Source of the DNA: Frankia sp. AiPa1
Lineage (GTDB): Bacteria > Actinomycetota > Actinomycetes > Frankiales > Frankiaceae
DNA length: 64,000 nucleotides
Assembly: GCF_023243075.1 (NCBI RefSeq)
Contig: NZ_JALKFZ020000140.1
Span: forward strand, 1 to 64,000
Direction: 5' to 3'
The notes beneath the pieces were generated by a model. It saw only the letters and a program-made list of their open reading frames with translations, did no database searches and was not told the DNA's origin. Below, piece by piece: positions 16,326-26,214 of this stretch (positions within the stretch are counted from its first letter, which is position 1; each line of letters opens with the position of its first letter). Both the position numbers and the translations under genes were made by a program.

Positions 16326-17486
16326 GTGCCGGACACGGGGCTGAGCGACGAGCAGGAGGCGCTGCGGCGCACGGTCGCCGAGTTCGCCCGTGAGGTGGTC
16401 GCGCCGGTGGCCGCACGGCATGACGAGGAGCGGTCGTTCCCGTACGAGGTCGTCGCGGGCATGGCGACGATGGGGCTGTTCGGGCTGCCGTTCCCCGAGG
16501 AGTACGGCGGGATGGGCGGCGACCTGTTCTCCCTGTGTCTGGCGATCGAGGAGCTGGCCCGGGTCGACTCCTCGGTCGCGATCACCCTGGAGGCCGGCTG
16601 CGGGCTCGGCGCCATGCCGATCTACCGCTTCGGCACCGAGGCACAGCGCCGACGCTGGCTGCCGGCGCTGTGCGCGGGGGAGGCACTCGGCGCGTTCGGC
16701 CTCACCGAACCGGAGGCGGGCAGCGACGCGGGCGGTACCCGCACGTCCGCCCAGCTGGTGGACGGCAGCTGGGTCGTCAACGGGTCGAAGGCGTTCATCA
16801 CGAACTCGGGAACCAGGATCACCTCACTGGTCACCGTCACCGCTCGGACCAGCCCCGCCGGTGGCGACGTGACCCACGGCGGTGAGATCAGCGCGATCGT
16901 GATACCGGTGCCGAGTGACGGGCTCGAGGTGGGACCGGCGTATTCGAAGGTCGGCTGGCATGCCAGCGACACCCATCCGCTGACGTTGACGGACGTGCGC
17001 GTCCCCGCCGACCATCTGCTCGGCGAACGCGGCCGAGGCTACGCGAACTTCCTCGCGATTCTGGCCGAGGGGCGCATCGCGATCTCGGCGCTGGCGGTCG
17101 GGCTCGCGCAGGGCTGTGTCGACGAGTCCATCGCCTACGCCCGTGCCCGCCGGGCGTTCGGCCAGCCGATCGCGTCCCACCAGGCCATCGCCTTCACGAT
17201 CGCCGAGATGGAGGCGCGTACTCATGTCGCCCGCACCGCCTACTACGACGCCGCCGCCCGGGCGCTCGCCGGCCGTCCGTTCGCCAAGGAGGCGGCGATC
17301 GCGAAACTGGTCAGCAGCGCCGCAGCCGTCGACAACGCCCGTGCTGCCACCCAGATCCACGGCGGCAACGGCTTCATGAACGAATATCCGGTCGCCCGGC
17401 ACTGGCGGGACAGCAAGATCCTCGAGATCGGCGAGGGCACCAGCGAGATCCAGAAATTGCTCATCGCCCGCCACCTGGGCCTATGA
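16326..17486 (+). CDS. Acyl-CoA dehydrogenase
   Basis: A flavoprotein that introduces the alpha-beta double bond of an acyl-CoA, passing electrons to ETF. The family signatures FGLTEPEAGSDAGGTRT and GEGTSEIQKLLIARHLG are present, with the FAD/ACAD C-terminal IHGGNGF motif. GTG at 16326 is chosen because GGGGAGGT lies just upstream. This gives 386 residues, the normal family size, while the frame is open to 16206 with a Pro-rich extension that does not look like ACAD sequence. The MaoC-like hydratase gene starts 8 bp after its stop, so the two form a dehydrogenation/hydration unit. The acyl substrate is not predictable. Confidence 0.9.
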   Translation: MPDTGLSDEQEALRRTVAEFAREVVAPVAARHDEERSFPYEVVAGMATMGLFGLPFPEEYGGMGGDLFSLCLAIEELARVDSSVAITLEAGCGLGAMPIYRFGTEAQRRRWLPALCAGEALGAFGLTEPEAGSDAGGTRTSAQLVDGSWVVNGSKAFITNSGTRITSLVTVTARTSPAGGDVTHGGEISAIVIPVPSDGLEVGPAYSKVGWHASDTHPLTLTDVRVPADHLLGERGRGYANFLAILAEGRIAISALAVGLAQGCVDESIAYARARRAFGQPIASHQAIAFTIAEMEARTHVARTAYYDAAARALAGRPFAKEAAIAKLVSSAAAVDNARAATQIHGGNGFMNEYPVARHWRDSKILEIGEGTSEIQKLLIARHLGL

Positions 17487-17493
17487 TCGCCGG

Positions 17494-17997
17494 ATGACCC
17501 ACGACGGAGAAACGCCCAACAGCACGCGGCGACGTGTCGAACAGCGGGGACTCTTCTTCGACGAACTCGAAACCGATGTCGTCTACGCGCACCGCCCGGG
17601 ACGCACCGTCGGCGAGGCCGACAACACGCTGTTCAGTACCCTGACGATGAACGCTCAGGCCCTGCATCTCGATGAGGCGTGGAGCGCGACCCAACCGTTC
17701 GGCACTCGTCTGGTGAACAGCATGTTCACCCTGTCGGCGCTGGTCGGCCTGTCGGTCAGCCAGCTTACTCAGGGAACCACCGTGGCCAATCTCGGCTTCG
17801 GCGAGATCCGCTTTCCCGCACCGGTGTTCCACGGCGACACCCTTTACGCCGAGACGGTCGTCCTCGACAAACGGGCTTCCCGCAGCCGCCCTGGAGAGGG
17901 CATCGTCACCTTCGAGCACACCGCCCGCAACCAGCACGGCGCGGTCGTCGCGGTCGCCGTCCGCACCGCGCTGATCCTGCTCCAGCCCCCGAGCTGA
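17494..17997 (+). CDS. MaoC-like enoyl-CoA hydratase
   Basis: A 167-residue single hot-dog protein of the MaoC dehydratase family. It reads GLFFDELETDVVYAHRPGRTV at the start and then ADNTLFSTLTMNAQALHLDE, where family members place the catalytic Asp/His region. It then continues LVNSMFTLSALVGLSV and FGEIRFPAPVFHGDTL. Members hydrate enoyl-CoA esters or dehydrate beta-hydroxyacyl/mesaconyl-CoA. It lies directly behind the acyl-CoA dehydrogenase gene in the same direction, which supports a shared beta-oxidation-like or C5-dicarboxylate pathway. Confidence 0.85.
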   Translation: MTHDGETPNSTRRRVEQRGLFFDELETDVVYAHRPGRTVGEADNTLFSTLTMNAQALHLDEAWSATQPFGTRLVNSMFTLSALVGLSVSQLTQGTTVANLGFGEIRFPAPVFHGDTLYAETVVLDKRASRSRPGEGIVTFEHTARNQHGAVVAVAVRTALILLQPPS

Positions 17998-18032
17998 GTG
18001 CGCGTCAGGCGCGGCCGGCCGCGGCCGCGGAC

Positions 18033-18506
<474 letters not shown>

Positions 18507-18738
18507 CAGAGGAACCTTTCCGTCGTCACTGTCCTGGGCAGCTCGGACCTACTTGCATCCGATGGGCAGACCGGTAGCGTGCCGCTCCGACAGTTCTGCC
18601 GTCCTCACGGCTCCCGCCGTCGCGGGGGTCACCGGTCGTCCGGTTGATCGGCCGCCGGAGTTCATAGCGTCCGGCATCCCAGATCGCGGGCTGTCGCCCT
18701 GTCCATCGGACGCCGTGGAACGACGCCGGCGGAAGCGG

Positions 18739-20328
18739 TCAGGGGCGGAAGCGGTCGGGGTCGGCGGCGGCCCAGTCCGCGAGCCAGCCTGCCGGCGCCG
18801 TGGCGAGCAGCTCGCCGGGTCCGAGCCAGTCATAGAGCTCGGCGTAGCTGAAGGTGTCGGTGTGGGTGAGGCGGCGCATCAGCATGCCGGGGTGCAGGTC
18901 GCCAGGCGTGGCACAGCCCAGCGACGCCATCACCTGGACGGCGCTGGCGACGGCGGCCTGCTGGTAGCGGCGGACCCGCTCACCCTTGTCGGCGACGTCG
19001 AGCGCGCGGGCGCGCCGCGGATCCTGGGTGGCGACGCCGGTGGGGCAGGTGTTGGTGTGGCAGCGCTGCGCCTGGATGCAGCCGACGGCCATCATCATCG
19101 CCCGCGCCGAGTTGAGGTAGTCGGCGCCCTGGGTGAGCCGTTTGACGATGTCCACGCCGGTCGCGACCTTGCCGCTGGCCCCGATCCGGACCCGGTCGCG
19201 CAGGCCCACGCCGACGAGTGCGTTGTGCAGTGTGATCAGGCCTTCGGTGAGCGGGGTGCCGACGTGGTCCTCGTACTCGAGTGGGGCGGCGCCGGTACCG
19301 CCTTCGGCGCCGTCGACGACGATGAAGTCCGGGGTGACGCCTTCGGCTACCATCGCCTTGCAGATCGCCAGGAGCTCACGCCGGGAGCCGACGCAGAGTT
19401 TGAATCCGGTGGGTTTGCCGCCGGCGAGCTCCCGCATCCGCGCGACGAACAGCACCAGTTCCCGCGGGGTCGAGAACACCCGGTGGCCGGGCGGGCTCAC
19501 ACAGGTCACCCCGGCGGGCACCCCGCGGGCGGCCGCGATCTCGGCACTGACCTTCGCCGCCGGCAGGATGCCGCCAAGACCCGGTTTGGCGCCCTGACTG
19601 AGTTTGAGCTCGACCATTCGTACCGTCGGCAGCGACGCCTTGTCCTTGAACCGCGCGGGGTCGAAGTCGCCGTCCGGGGTGCGTGCCCCGAAGTAGCCGC
19701 TGCCTATCTCCCACACCAGATCGGCGCCATAGCGCAGGTGATGGTCGGTCAGGCCTCCCTCGCCGGTGTCGTGGGCGAAACCACCTGCGGCGGCACCCCG
19801 GTTCATGGCCAGTACCGCGTTCGCCGACAGCGATCCGAAGCTCATCGCGGAGACGTTGAGCAATGCGATGTCGTAGGGCTGCGTGCAGTCGGGTCCGCCG
19901 ACCCTTACCCTCGGCGGCGGCGCGTCCGGCGCGACCGCCAGCGGCGCCGTGGAATGGGGCAGGAACTCGTACCCGACGGCGTTGACGTCACGTTCCGTGC
20001 CGAACGCCTGGTCACTGTGGATGCCCTTGGATCGCTCGTACACGCTGGTGCGCACGTCCCGGCCGAAGGGCGTGCCGTCGTAGTTGCGTTCGATGAAGTA
20101 CTGCTGGATCTCGGGCCGGATGTGCTCCAGTGCGAACCGGAGGTGCCCGGCGACCGGATAGTTGCGCAGAATCGCGTGCCGTCGTTGCGTCACATCGTGC
20201 ACGGCGAGGACCAGTCCGGCGGCGAGCACACCGACCGCGATCCACCAGCCCGCGCTCCACAGCAGCGCCGCGACGGTCGCTGCCGCGAGGGCTGCGACCA
20301 GACCGGCGACCATGCCCACGGGGAACAT
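18739..20328 (-). CDS. Membrane-anchored FMN-binding glutamate synthase-like protein
   Basis: A protein of about 529 residues resembling the central FMN/glutamate synthase domain of GltB, without the amidotransferase domain. Two hydrophobic segments come first (MVAGLVAALAAATVAALLW and a second soon after), so it is probably membrane tethered. The flavin-domain signatures include DHHLRYGADLVWEIG, VELKLSQGAKPG and DGAEGGTGAAPLEYEDHVG. The cysteine cluster CIQAQRCHTNTCPTGVATQD matches the 3Fe-4S motif of glutamate synthases. Such stand-alone proteins are found in many bacteria and their physiological reaction is not settled. The ATG at 20328 is used because it opens the membrane anchor; AGGAGAGG lies somewhat far upstream. 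Confidence 0.85.
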   Translation of the reverse strand: MFPVGMVAGLVAALAAATVAALLWSAGWWIAVGVLAAGLVLAVHDVTQRRHAILRNYPVAGHLRFALEHIRPEIQQYFIERNYDGTPFGRDVRTSVYERSKGIHSDQAFGTERDVNAVGYEFLPHSTAPLAVAPDAPPPRVRVGGPDCTQPYDIALLNVSAMSFGSLSANAVLAMNRGAAAGGFAHDTGEGGLTDHHLRYGADLVWEIGSGYFGARTPDGDFDPARFKDKASLPTVRMVELKLSQGAKPGLGGILPAAKVSAEIAAARGVPAGVTCVSPPGHRVFSTPRELVLFVARMRELAGGKPTGFKLCVGSRRELLAICKAMVAEGVTPDFIVVDGAEGGTGAAPLEYEDHVGTPLTEGLITLHNALVGVGLRDRVRIGASGKVATGVDIVKRLTQGADYLNSARAMMMAVGCIQAQRCHTNTCPTGVATQDPRRARALDVADKGERVRRYQQAAVASAVQVMASLGCATPGDLHPGMLMRRLTHTDTFSYAELYDWLGPGELLATAPAGWLADWAAADPDRFRP

Positions 20329-20542
20329 CGTGTCGGTGGTCCTCTCCTGCGTGCGTTTCCGCGACGCTCGGAGCCGCTCGGCGGGCCCCTGGCTCCCGTC
20401 AGCGGGACTTCGCGCCGTCGCCCAGGAAACGACGCTATATCCCACGGCGTGGGCGATGTCGGGTGTCGTTGCGACGGTATGCCTCGGGCGTCGGACCGGC
20501 CGCGCGGCGGCGTCGGGCCGATCGGGGATCCGCGTCGGACGG

Positions 20543-21088
20543 TCACGAACGGCGCTTCCCGTGTGATCTGGATGTCCCGGATGACGCGGCGGTCAGGAGG
20601 GCGCGTAGCGCGGGGACGACGTCTTCGGGCTGGTCGACCGGCCGCACCGTCGGCAGTGACCCGTCGCCCGTGTCGATCGGCCAGGTGCCCAGCCCGAGCA
20701 CTGGACGACCGGTGCGCAGGGCCAGGCTGATCTCGCTGAGTGTCCCCCAGCTGCCGCCGATGGCCACCACGGCATCGCTGGCGCGGACGATCAGGCCATT
20801 GCGCAGTTCGCCAAGGCCGGTGGGGATGCTGACCGTCAGGTCCGCGTTCCCTTCGCGACGAGAGGTTCCGGGCAGCAGGCCAATTGTCATCCCGCCGGCC
20901 TGTACGGCCCCGCGGCACGCGGCGGCCATCACCCCGCCAAGCCCACCGCAGACCAGCGCCCAGCCTGCGCCGGCCAGTGCGCGACCGATGGATTCGGCCG
21001 CGTGCAGCTGGCTGGGGTCCGCATTGCCCGGTCCCACCACACCGATGTAGATCCTCTCCTCTGCCTCGTCTGTCTCGTCTCGATTCAT
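20543..21088 (-). CDS. TIGR00725/LOG-like nucleotide-binding protein
   Basis: A 181-residue Rossmann-type protein related to the LOG/DprA-like superfamily (TIGR00725 subgroup). It starts IYIGVVGPGNADPSQ, then ALVCGGLGGVMAAACRGA, and has AIGGSWGTLSEISLAL, the equivalent of the PGGxGTxxE motif that binds nucleotide phosphate. LOG members release cytokinin bases from nucleotides; this subgroup has no assigned reaction. The internal ATG at 21088 is preferred over an upstream one that has a non-conserved extension. Confidence 0.8.
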   Translation of the reverse strand: MNRDETDEAEERIYIGVVGPGNADPSQLHAAESIGRALAGAGWALVCGGLGGVMAAACRGAVQAGGMTIGLLPGTSRREGNADLTVSIPTGLGELRNGLIVRASDAVVAIGGSWGTLSEISLALRTGRPVLGLGTWPIDTGDGSLPTVRPVDQPEDVVPALRALLTAASSGTSRSHGKRRS

Positions 21089-21231
21089 GGCACGATCATC
21101 GGCCACGAGGTGCCGTTGGTCCGGTAGATCTCGCCCCACAGCTTGGTGCCGCGGCGCCTGCTGTGTCGTCTGCCGCCGACTGGGCCACTCGGTGCGAGGC
21201 CAGGTCGGCGGCAGGCGATCCTGATGCGGCC

Positions 21232-21597
21232 CTATGCTCCCGGAACGCGGTCCAGGAAACCGCTGACCGAGCGGATCCGCCCGTCTTCGGCGAGGCTTAC
21301 GACGTCGAACCCCGCCACGGGCGCCGATCCGTCGGCCCGAGAGACGAGCTCCCAGCCGAACCTGGCGAGATCATGATGGGAATCCGGCCTGTTGGCGGGC
21401 CTGAACTCGAATGCGGGGAACTGCGCCTGGGCGCCCCGGATCGCCGCGGCGATTCCCTCATGGCCGGTGACGTCGACCAGCGGATCGGTGTAGGCCGCGT
21501 CCTCCGTGAACGCTGCGGCCACCGCCTTCTCCAAAGCGTCGCCCGAGGCGTTCCAGGCGGCGAAATAACGGTCAATGGACTTCTCGTGCGTCGGCAC
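21232..21597 (-). CDS. SnoaL/NTF2-like small protein
   Basis: A 121-residue NTF2-fold protein of the SnoaL-like type: YFAAWNASGD near the start, FTEDAAYTDPLVDVTGHEGI, then FEFRPANRPDSHHDLARFGWEL. The family includes polyketide cyclases, isomerases and many uncharacterised proteins. GTG at 21597 is chosen because AGGAGG lies 9 nt upstream; the in-frame ATG at 21624 would put that site inside the coding sequence and has none of its own. Confidence 0.78.
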   Translation of the reverse strand: MPTHEKSIDRYFAAWNASGDALEKAVAAAFTEDAAYTDPLVDVTGHEGIAAAIRGAQAQFPAFEFRPANRPDSHHDLARFGWELVSRADGSAPVAGFDVVSLAEDGRIRSVSGFLDRVPGA

Positions 21598-21746
21598 CGG
21601 CAATACCTCCTGAGCTGTTTCCATGCGCCCACAGTGCCGCATGGTCTGGAGGTCGTCGATTACCTGCGAGGTCATCGACGCGGCCCGCGATGTACCGACC
21701 GGACCTGTCGACCCGGCTACCCACGGAGTCGGATGAGCGTGTTTGG

Positions 21747-23027
21747 TCAGGGCACCGGAACCGGCGCTGGAACCGGTACCGGCTGCGGCGCAGGGGGTCC
21801 TGTGTAACGGGCGGACGGCCGGATGATGCGGGGGTCGGCGGCCTGCTCGAGGATGTTCGCCGTCCACCCGATCGTCCGGGCGACGGCGAACGTCGGCGTG
21901 AACATCTCCCGAGCCAGGCCGCACCGCTGCATCACGACCCCGGCGTAGAACTCGACGTTGGTGTGCAGCTCCCGCCCTGGTTTGAGCTCGGCAAGCAGCT
22001 CGACCACCCGCCGCTCGACCTGTTCGGCAAAGGCGACCAGCTTCCCGCCGAACTCCTCGGCGATCCCGCGCAACATCCGGGAGCGTGGATCCTCGGTGCG
22101 ATACACCGGATGGCCAAAGCCCATGATCCGATCGCCGGCCAGAACATGCTCACGGATCCAGGGATCGATGCGCTCGGGAGTACCGATCGCATCCAGAGTG
22201 TCGAGCGCCCGACTTGGCGCTCCGCCGTGCAGCGGGCCGGACAGCGCTCCGATCGCGCCGACGACGCAGGCCACCAGGTCCGCGCCGGTTGAGGCGATCA
22301 CCCGGGCAGTGAACGTGGAGGCGTTGAAGCCATGGTCGATCGTGCAGATCAGGTACCGCTCGATGGCCCTCACCTGGGCTGAGGTTGGCTCCGTGCCAAG
22401 CAGCATCCACAGGTAGTTGGCGGCGAACGAAAGGTCGTCGCGGGGCGCCACGAGCGCCAGGCCGCGCTCGATCCGATGCAATGCCGCCACGACGGTGGGG
22501 GTGACCGCGCCGACCAGCAACGCGTCCTCGACGCGGGTGGCCGCGTCGATGTCGTAGAGCGGCGCCACGCCGCGCGCGGCGCCGATGAGCGACAGCGCCG
22601 TGCGCAGCCCGTCGAGCGCGCCGCCGCCCCGGCCCGCCCGCACCAGCGCGGGCAGGACCTCGGCGACCTCGGACGGGATGTGCCGCAGCGGCGTCACCCG
22701 GGCGGCGAAACCGGCGCGGGTGGCCTCGTCGGGCAGCTCGCCGAGCAGCATGAGATGCCATACGTCCTCGAAGCTGCGGTGCTCTGCCAGCTCGATCGCC
22801 GAGTACTGGCGGTAGTGGTAGAAGCCCTCACGGCCGCGGACGTCGCCGAGCGACGTCCTGGTGACGACCAGTCCCTTCAGCCCGGGCGGTGCCTCCTCCG
22901 TGGACGCGCCCCTGGCTGGGCGCGGTGCGCCGGCCGGCGCGGACGCATCGGCCGATGCGGCTGTGGCGGGAACCCCGGCGACGTCGTCGCGCGGGTCGCC
23001 GCCCGCGGCGTTCGTTGTGATCACCAT
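21747..23027 (-). CDS. Citrate synthase
   Basis: A 426-residue citrate synthase-family enzyme. Active-site regions are clear: DHGFNASTFTARVIAST, GALSGPLHGGAPSRAL with the first histidine, and MGFGHPVYRTEDPR with the second. The third catalytic position reads NVEFYAG, with Glu where pig-heart-type enzymes have Asp; I recall this variant from other actinobacterial members, so it does not by itself argue against activity. The Ala-rich N-terminal 45 residues and the Pro-Val repeat at the C-terminus are extensions. GAGGAGG precedes the ATG. It is divergent from an HTH-citrate synthase fusion gene, a pairing seen in other actinobacteria. It could use oxaloacetate with acetyl- or propionyl-CoA. Confidence 0.88.
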   Translation of the reverse strand: MVITTNAAGGDPRDDVAGVPATAASADASAPAGAPRPARGASTEEAPPGLKGLVVTRTSLGDVRGREGFYHYRQYSAIELAEHRSFEDVWHLMLLGELPDEATRAGFAARVTPLRHIPSEVAEVLPALVRAGRGGGALDGLRTALSLIGAARGVAPLYDIDAATRVEDALLVGAVTPTVVAALHRIERGLALVAPRDDLSFAANYLWMLLGTEPTSAQVRAIERYLICTIDHGFNASTFTARVIASTGADLVACVVGAIGALSGPLHGGAPSRALDTLDAIGTPERIDPWIREHVLAGDRIMGFGHPVYRTEDPRSRMLRGIAEEFGGKLVAFAEQVERRVVELLAELKPGRELHTNVEFYAGVVMQRCGLAREMFTPTFAVARTIGWTANILEQAADPRIIRPSARYTGPPAPQPVPVPAPVPVP

Positions 23028-23047
23028 GTTGACTCGCCTCCTCGTGG

Positions 23048-23100
23048 TCAATAATTGATCCAGTCATGTCGGAAGTCAACATTGATTTCAGTCAACGTGA
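23048..23100. promoter_or_regulatory. Three TCAA-type palindromes between the citrate synthase genes
   Basis: TCAATAATTGA (23048-23058), TCAACATTGA (23076-23085) and TCAACGTGA (23092-23100) are short near-perfect palindromes of the form TCA-n-TGA, in an unusually AT-rich patch. The first two start 28 bp apart. They are plausible operators for the HTH domain of the neighbouring citrate synthase fusion; binding is inferred. Confidence 0.5.
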
Positions 23101-23256
23101 ACCAGTACGCTCGGTCGGGCGGAGCTCGGTGAGGCTCCCCCCGTCAAGGTTCGCCCGTCGTACGGCATGGGAGTGGGGTTGGGTAGATCGGCCGCCACCT
23201 GATGGCGGGGCGGTGGCGCAGCGGATGCGGTAACTGAGGACGCGGAAGGAGAGGTT

Positions 23257-24681
23257 GTGGACGACGAGCGGACGCGGCTGACCTCGCGGGAGGTCGCTGA
23301 GCGGCTCGACGTCAAGATCGAGACGGTCTACGCCTACGCAAGTCGCGGGCTGCTGCGCAGCCGGCGTGAGCCGGGCCGCAGGGGCAGCACCTTCGATTCC
23401 GCCGAAGTGGAGAGGCTCCGCGGCGGCGGGCGTGGGAGTCCGCGCGGCGAGATCGTGTCGCGTGCCGGGGCGTACGCGCCCATCGAAATCGTTCCCGATC
23501 TGGACGGTGACATCGTCGGAGGTCGCGCCGGAGCGTGGACGGATGCGACCGGGGCGCGCGCTGCCGGAGCCACCGCACCCCAGGAGGCGGACCGGTCGGG
23601 GGGTGCTGAGTCAGGCCTGCCCGCCGTGCGCACCCGGCTGACGGTTATCCAGGACGGTCGGCTCTACTACCGGGGCGCCGAAGCGGTCGACCTGGTGGCG
23701 CGCCACTCGTTCGAGCGGATTGCCGGCTGGCTCTGGCACGGTCAGCTTGAGCGCGTGGCACCCTTTACCGTGCCCGCCGCGCTGGCCGCGACGCTGCGTC
23801 GGGTCGATGATGTCGTGCCGGCGCGCGCGAGGCTGACGGACCGACTGCGGATAGCGGTCTCCATGGCGGCGGCGAGTGACCCGTTGCGCTTCGACCTGCG
23901 GGAGAACAGTGTTCTGCTCACCGCCCGGACTCTGGTCGCGGCCCTCGTGGAGGCGCTCCCGCCGCGCAACGACGCCGAGGAAGCCGCGCACGAGGCCTCT
24001 GCCAGCACGCTTGACAGCGGTGACCGGACTCCCCCGCTGGCCGAACGGCTCTGGAGTCGGCTTGCGGGAATGCCGAGCGACCCGGCGGCACTCGCCTGTC
24101 TCGACCAGGCGTTGGGTCTTCTCGCCGATCATGACCTTGCGGTGTCCACGTTCGCCGCTCGCGTCGCGGCCTCGGCGCGAGCGGACCCGTACGCGGTGGT
24201 CGCCGCAGGGCTTGCCGCGCTCGACGGCCCACTGCACGGTGGTGCGAGCCGGCTGGCCCACCGCCTCGTCTCGGAGGTACTGCAGGGAAACGACGCCGTC
24301 AGCGTGCTCTCCGAACGGCTACGCGCGGGACAGCCGGTGCCGGGCTTCGGACACCCGGCCTATCCCGACGGAGACCCACGGGCGACCGCCCTGCTTCAGG
24401 CGCTGAGCGGGGTTTCGGCGGCAGAAGGCGCGCTTGCCGCCGCTCACGAACTGGTCCAGGCCGCCGGACGGGACCGTGCGCTTGCGCCGAATGTCGACCT
24501 GGCTCTCGCCGTGCTCACCCTGGCCGCGGGCATGCCCGCCGAGGCCGGTGAAGTGATCTTCGCGGTGGCGCGGACGACCGGATGGCTGGCCCACGCGTTG
24601 GAGGAGTACCAGGAGCGCCCCCTGCGCCTGCGCCCGCGCGGGCTGTACATCGGGCCACCGCCGGCGGTGCCACCGCACTGA
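23257..24681 (+). CDS. Citrate synthase fused to an N-terminal helix-turn-helix
   Basis: A 474-residue protein. Residues 1-55 form a MerR/excisionase-type helix-turn-helix (LTSREVAERLDVKIETVYAY, then ASRGLL). Residues from about 125 form a citrate synthase-like fold, with GPLHGGASRLAHRL, GFGHPAYPDGDPRA and APNVDLALAVL carrying the catalytic His, His and Asp positions. It could be an enzyme that also regulates DNA, or a regulator that senses metabolites with an enzyme fold. The strong site GGAAGGAGAGG precedes GTG. Divergence from the plain citrate synthase and the TCAA palindromes in between suggest autoregulation. Similar divergent pairs occur in Streptomyces. Confidence 0.85.
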   Translation: MDDERTRLTSREVAERLDVKIETVYAYASRGLLRSRREPGRRGSTFDSAEVERLRGGGRGSPRGEIVSRAGAYAPIEIVPDLDGDIVGGRAGAWTDATGARAAGATAPQEADRSGGAESGLPAVRTRLTVIQDGRLYYRGAEAVDLVARHSFERIAGWLWHGQLERVAPFTVPAALAATLRRVDDVVPARARLTDRLRIAVSMAAASDPLRFDLRENSVLLTARTLVAALVEALPPRNDAEEAAHEASASTLDSGDRTPPLAERLWSRLAGMPSDPAALACLDQALGLLADHDLAVSTFAARVAASARADPYAVVAAGLAALDGPLHGGASRLAHRLVSEVLQGNDAVSVLSERLRAGQPVPGFGHPAYPDGDPRATALLQALSGVSAAEGALAAAHELVQAAGRDRALAPNVDLALAVLTLAAGMPAEAGEVIFAVARTTGWLAHALEEYQERPLRLRPRGLYIGPPPAVPPH

Positions 24682-24856
24682 CAGGTCGATGACCAGCACC
24701 TCGATGGGGCGGACCGGCCGTCCCCCGGAACGGGGCACCCGCGAGGAGCGCGGGGCCGTTCGGCCATACTGTGTGCCGTTTCCCCACCCTGGGCGCCCCC
24801 GCGGGCCCTTGGTCCGGCGTGCCACCGCGAGACGGTGGGTATCACGGAGGCCTCTC

Positions 24857-25690
24857 ATGCCCGTACGGTCGCGGCAGCTCGGTGTGCTCGCCATGATCAT
24901 CTCTGTGATTCTTCTGCTGTCCGGTTGCTCAGGATCGTCGGGCGACGGAGGTGATGGTGACCTGAACCTCGTCCACCAGGGACAGCTGACCATCGCGACG
25001 AGTTCGCCGCCAGATACCCCCTGGTTCGCCGACGGCCAGCCCACGAACGGCCGCGGATTCGAGAGCGCCCTCGCCTACGCCATCGCCGCAGAACTTGGCT
25101 TTTCGGCTGACAAGGTGCACTGGATAACCGTGCCGCACGCCGACGCGGTCGCGGCCGGAAAGAAACCCTTCGACTTCGACATCGACCATATGGCGATCAC
25201 TTCGCGGCTCCTGCGGACCGTCGACCTCAGTGCCGGCTACTACACGGTCCCGATGACCGTGGTGGCGTTGCGGACCTCCCGCATCGCGCAGGTGACAACC
25301 CTGGCCGGGCTCAAGGACGCCAAGCTGGGTGTTCCGGCCGGTGCCACCGGCCAGGAGACGATCGCCCAACGCATCGCACCCGTGCAGGAGCCTGCTGTCT
25401 TCACCGATGCGAACGATGCGGCCGAAGCGATGGAAAACGGGCCGATCGATGGCATCGTCGTCGACTTCGTGACGGCGTTCCAGCTGGCCCACACTGTTCC
25501 GAATGCTTTCATCCTCGGCCAGTTCCCGGGAGCGGAACCGCAGGATCAGCTCGGCATGGTGTTCGAGAAGGGAAACCCGCTGGCGCAGAGTGTGAATGAC
25601 ACGCTCACGCGGCTCCGTCGGTCCGGTCAGCTTCTGCAGATCGCGGGTCAGTGGCTTGGCGCCGAGGCCGGAGCACCCGCACTGCAATGA
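24857..25690 (+). CDS. Extracellular solute-binding lipoprotein, amino-acid ABC type
   Basis: A 277-residue type-3 periplasmic-binding-like protein. The signal peptide ends in the lipobox LLSGC (Cys about residue 25), so the mature protein should be a lipoprotein anchored outside the cytoplasmic membrane. The body shows the two-lobe pattern of polar amino-acid binders: QLTIATSSPPDTPWFADGQ, GRGFESALAYAIAAELGF and LAGLKDAKLGVPAGATGQE. GGAGG precedes the ATG. No permease or ATPase gene adjoins it, so it must share a transporter encoded elsewhere or act as a sensor. Confidence 0.85.
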   Translation: MPVRSRQLGVLAMIISVILLLSGCSGSSGDGGDGDLNLVHQGQLTIATSSPPDTPWFADGQPTNGRGFESALAYAIAAELGFSADKVHWITVPHADAVAAGKKPFDFDIDHMAITSRLLRTVDLSAGYYTVPMTVVALRTSRIAQVTTLAGLKDAKLGVPAGATGQETIAQRIAPVQEPAVFTDANDAAEAMENGPIDGIVVDFVTAFQLAHTVPNAFILGQFPGAEPQDQLGMVFEKGNPLAQSVNDTLTRLRRSGQLLQIAGQWLGAEAGAPALQ

Positions 25691-25977
25691 TCCGCGGCGG
25701 TGGCGGCTTATGGTGCCATCACCAGCGGCCCCACCAGCGCGGGACATCACGTGGAGCGACCAACTCGGTGCGACGCGTGAATCGGCGTGGTGGGGGTGGG
25801 GGGCCGCGCGGGCACCGAACCGGGCAGCGGCCTTGTCTCACCCGGGCCCGCGGACAATGTCAAGATCGGACAGTGTCGGGACAGGGGCGGCCTGGTCCGG
25901 CAGGTGGGTGGGGGTGCGGCAAAATGTCGCTACTGGAATGTTGCGAAACGTCCGCCAACCCGTAACCATGTTGGCCC

Positions 25978-26214
25978 GTGATGACCTATGACGATGTCCT
26001 GCAGGTGTCAGATCCAGTCGAGCGGGCCAGGCTCGCGGACCAGCTGATGTGGGCGGACCATCCGCGACGACTTGAGCTACGCACAGTACGCGGCATCGCT
26101 CTGCGAGAGGCGCTTGATTCCGGGCTCGATGCGGGGGACATCGCTCGCCGCCTCGTGGTGACGGTGGCGGATCTGAGCTGGATGGCCGCACCAGCATCGC
26201 CTGCCGCGGCCTGA
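25978..26214 (+). CDS. Small HTH-like hypothetical protein
   Basis: A frame of 78 residues with good actinobacterial codon use. The second half, VRGIALREALDSGLDAGDIA followed by RRLVVTVADLSWMA, looks like the helix-turn-helix of small DNA-binding or sigma-like proteins. The start is either GTG 25978 or the adjacent ATG 25981; the ribosome binding site is weak. I do not recognise the family. The protein stands alone and its role is unknown. Confidence 0.5.
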   Translation: MMTYDDVLQVSDPVERARLADQLMWADHPRRLELRTVRGIALREALDSGLDAGDIARRLVVTVADLSWMAAPASPAAA

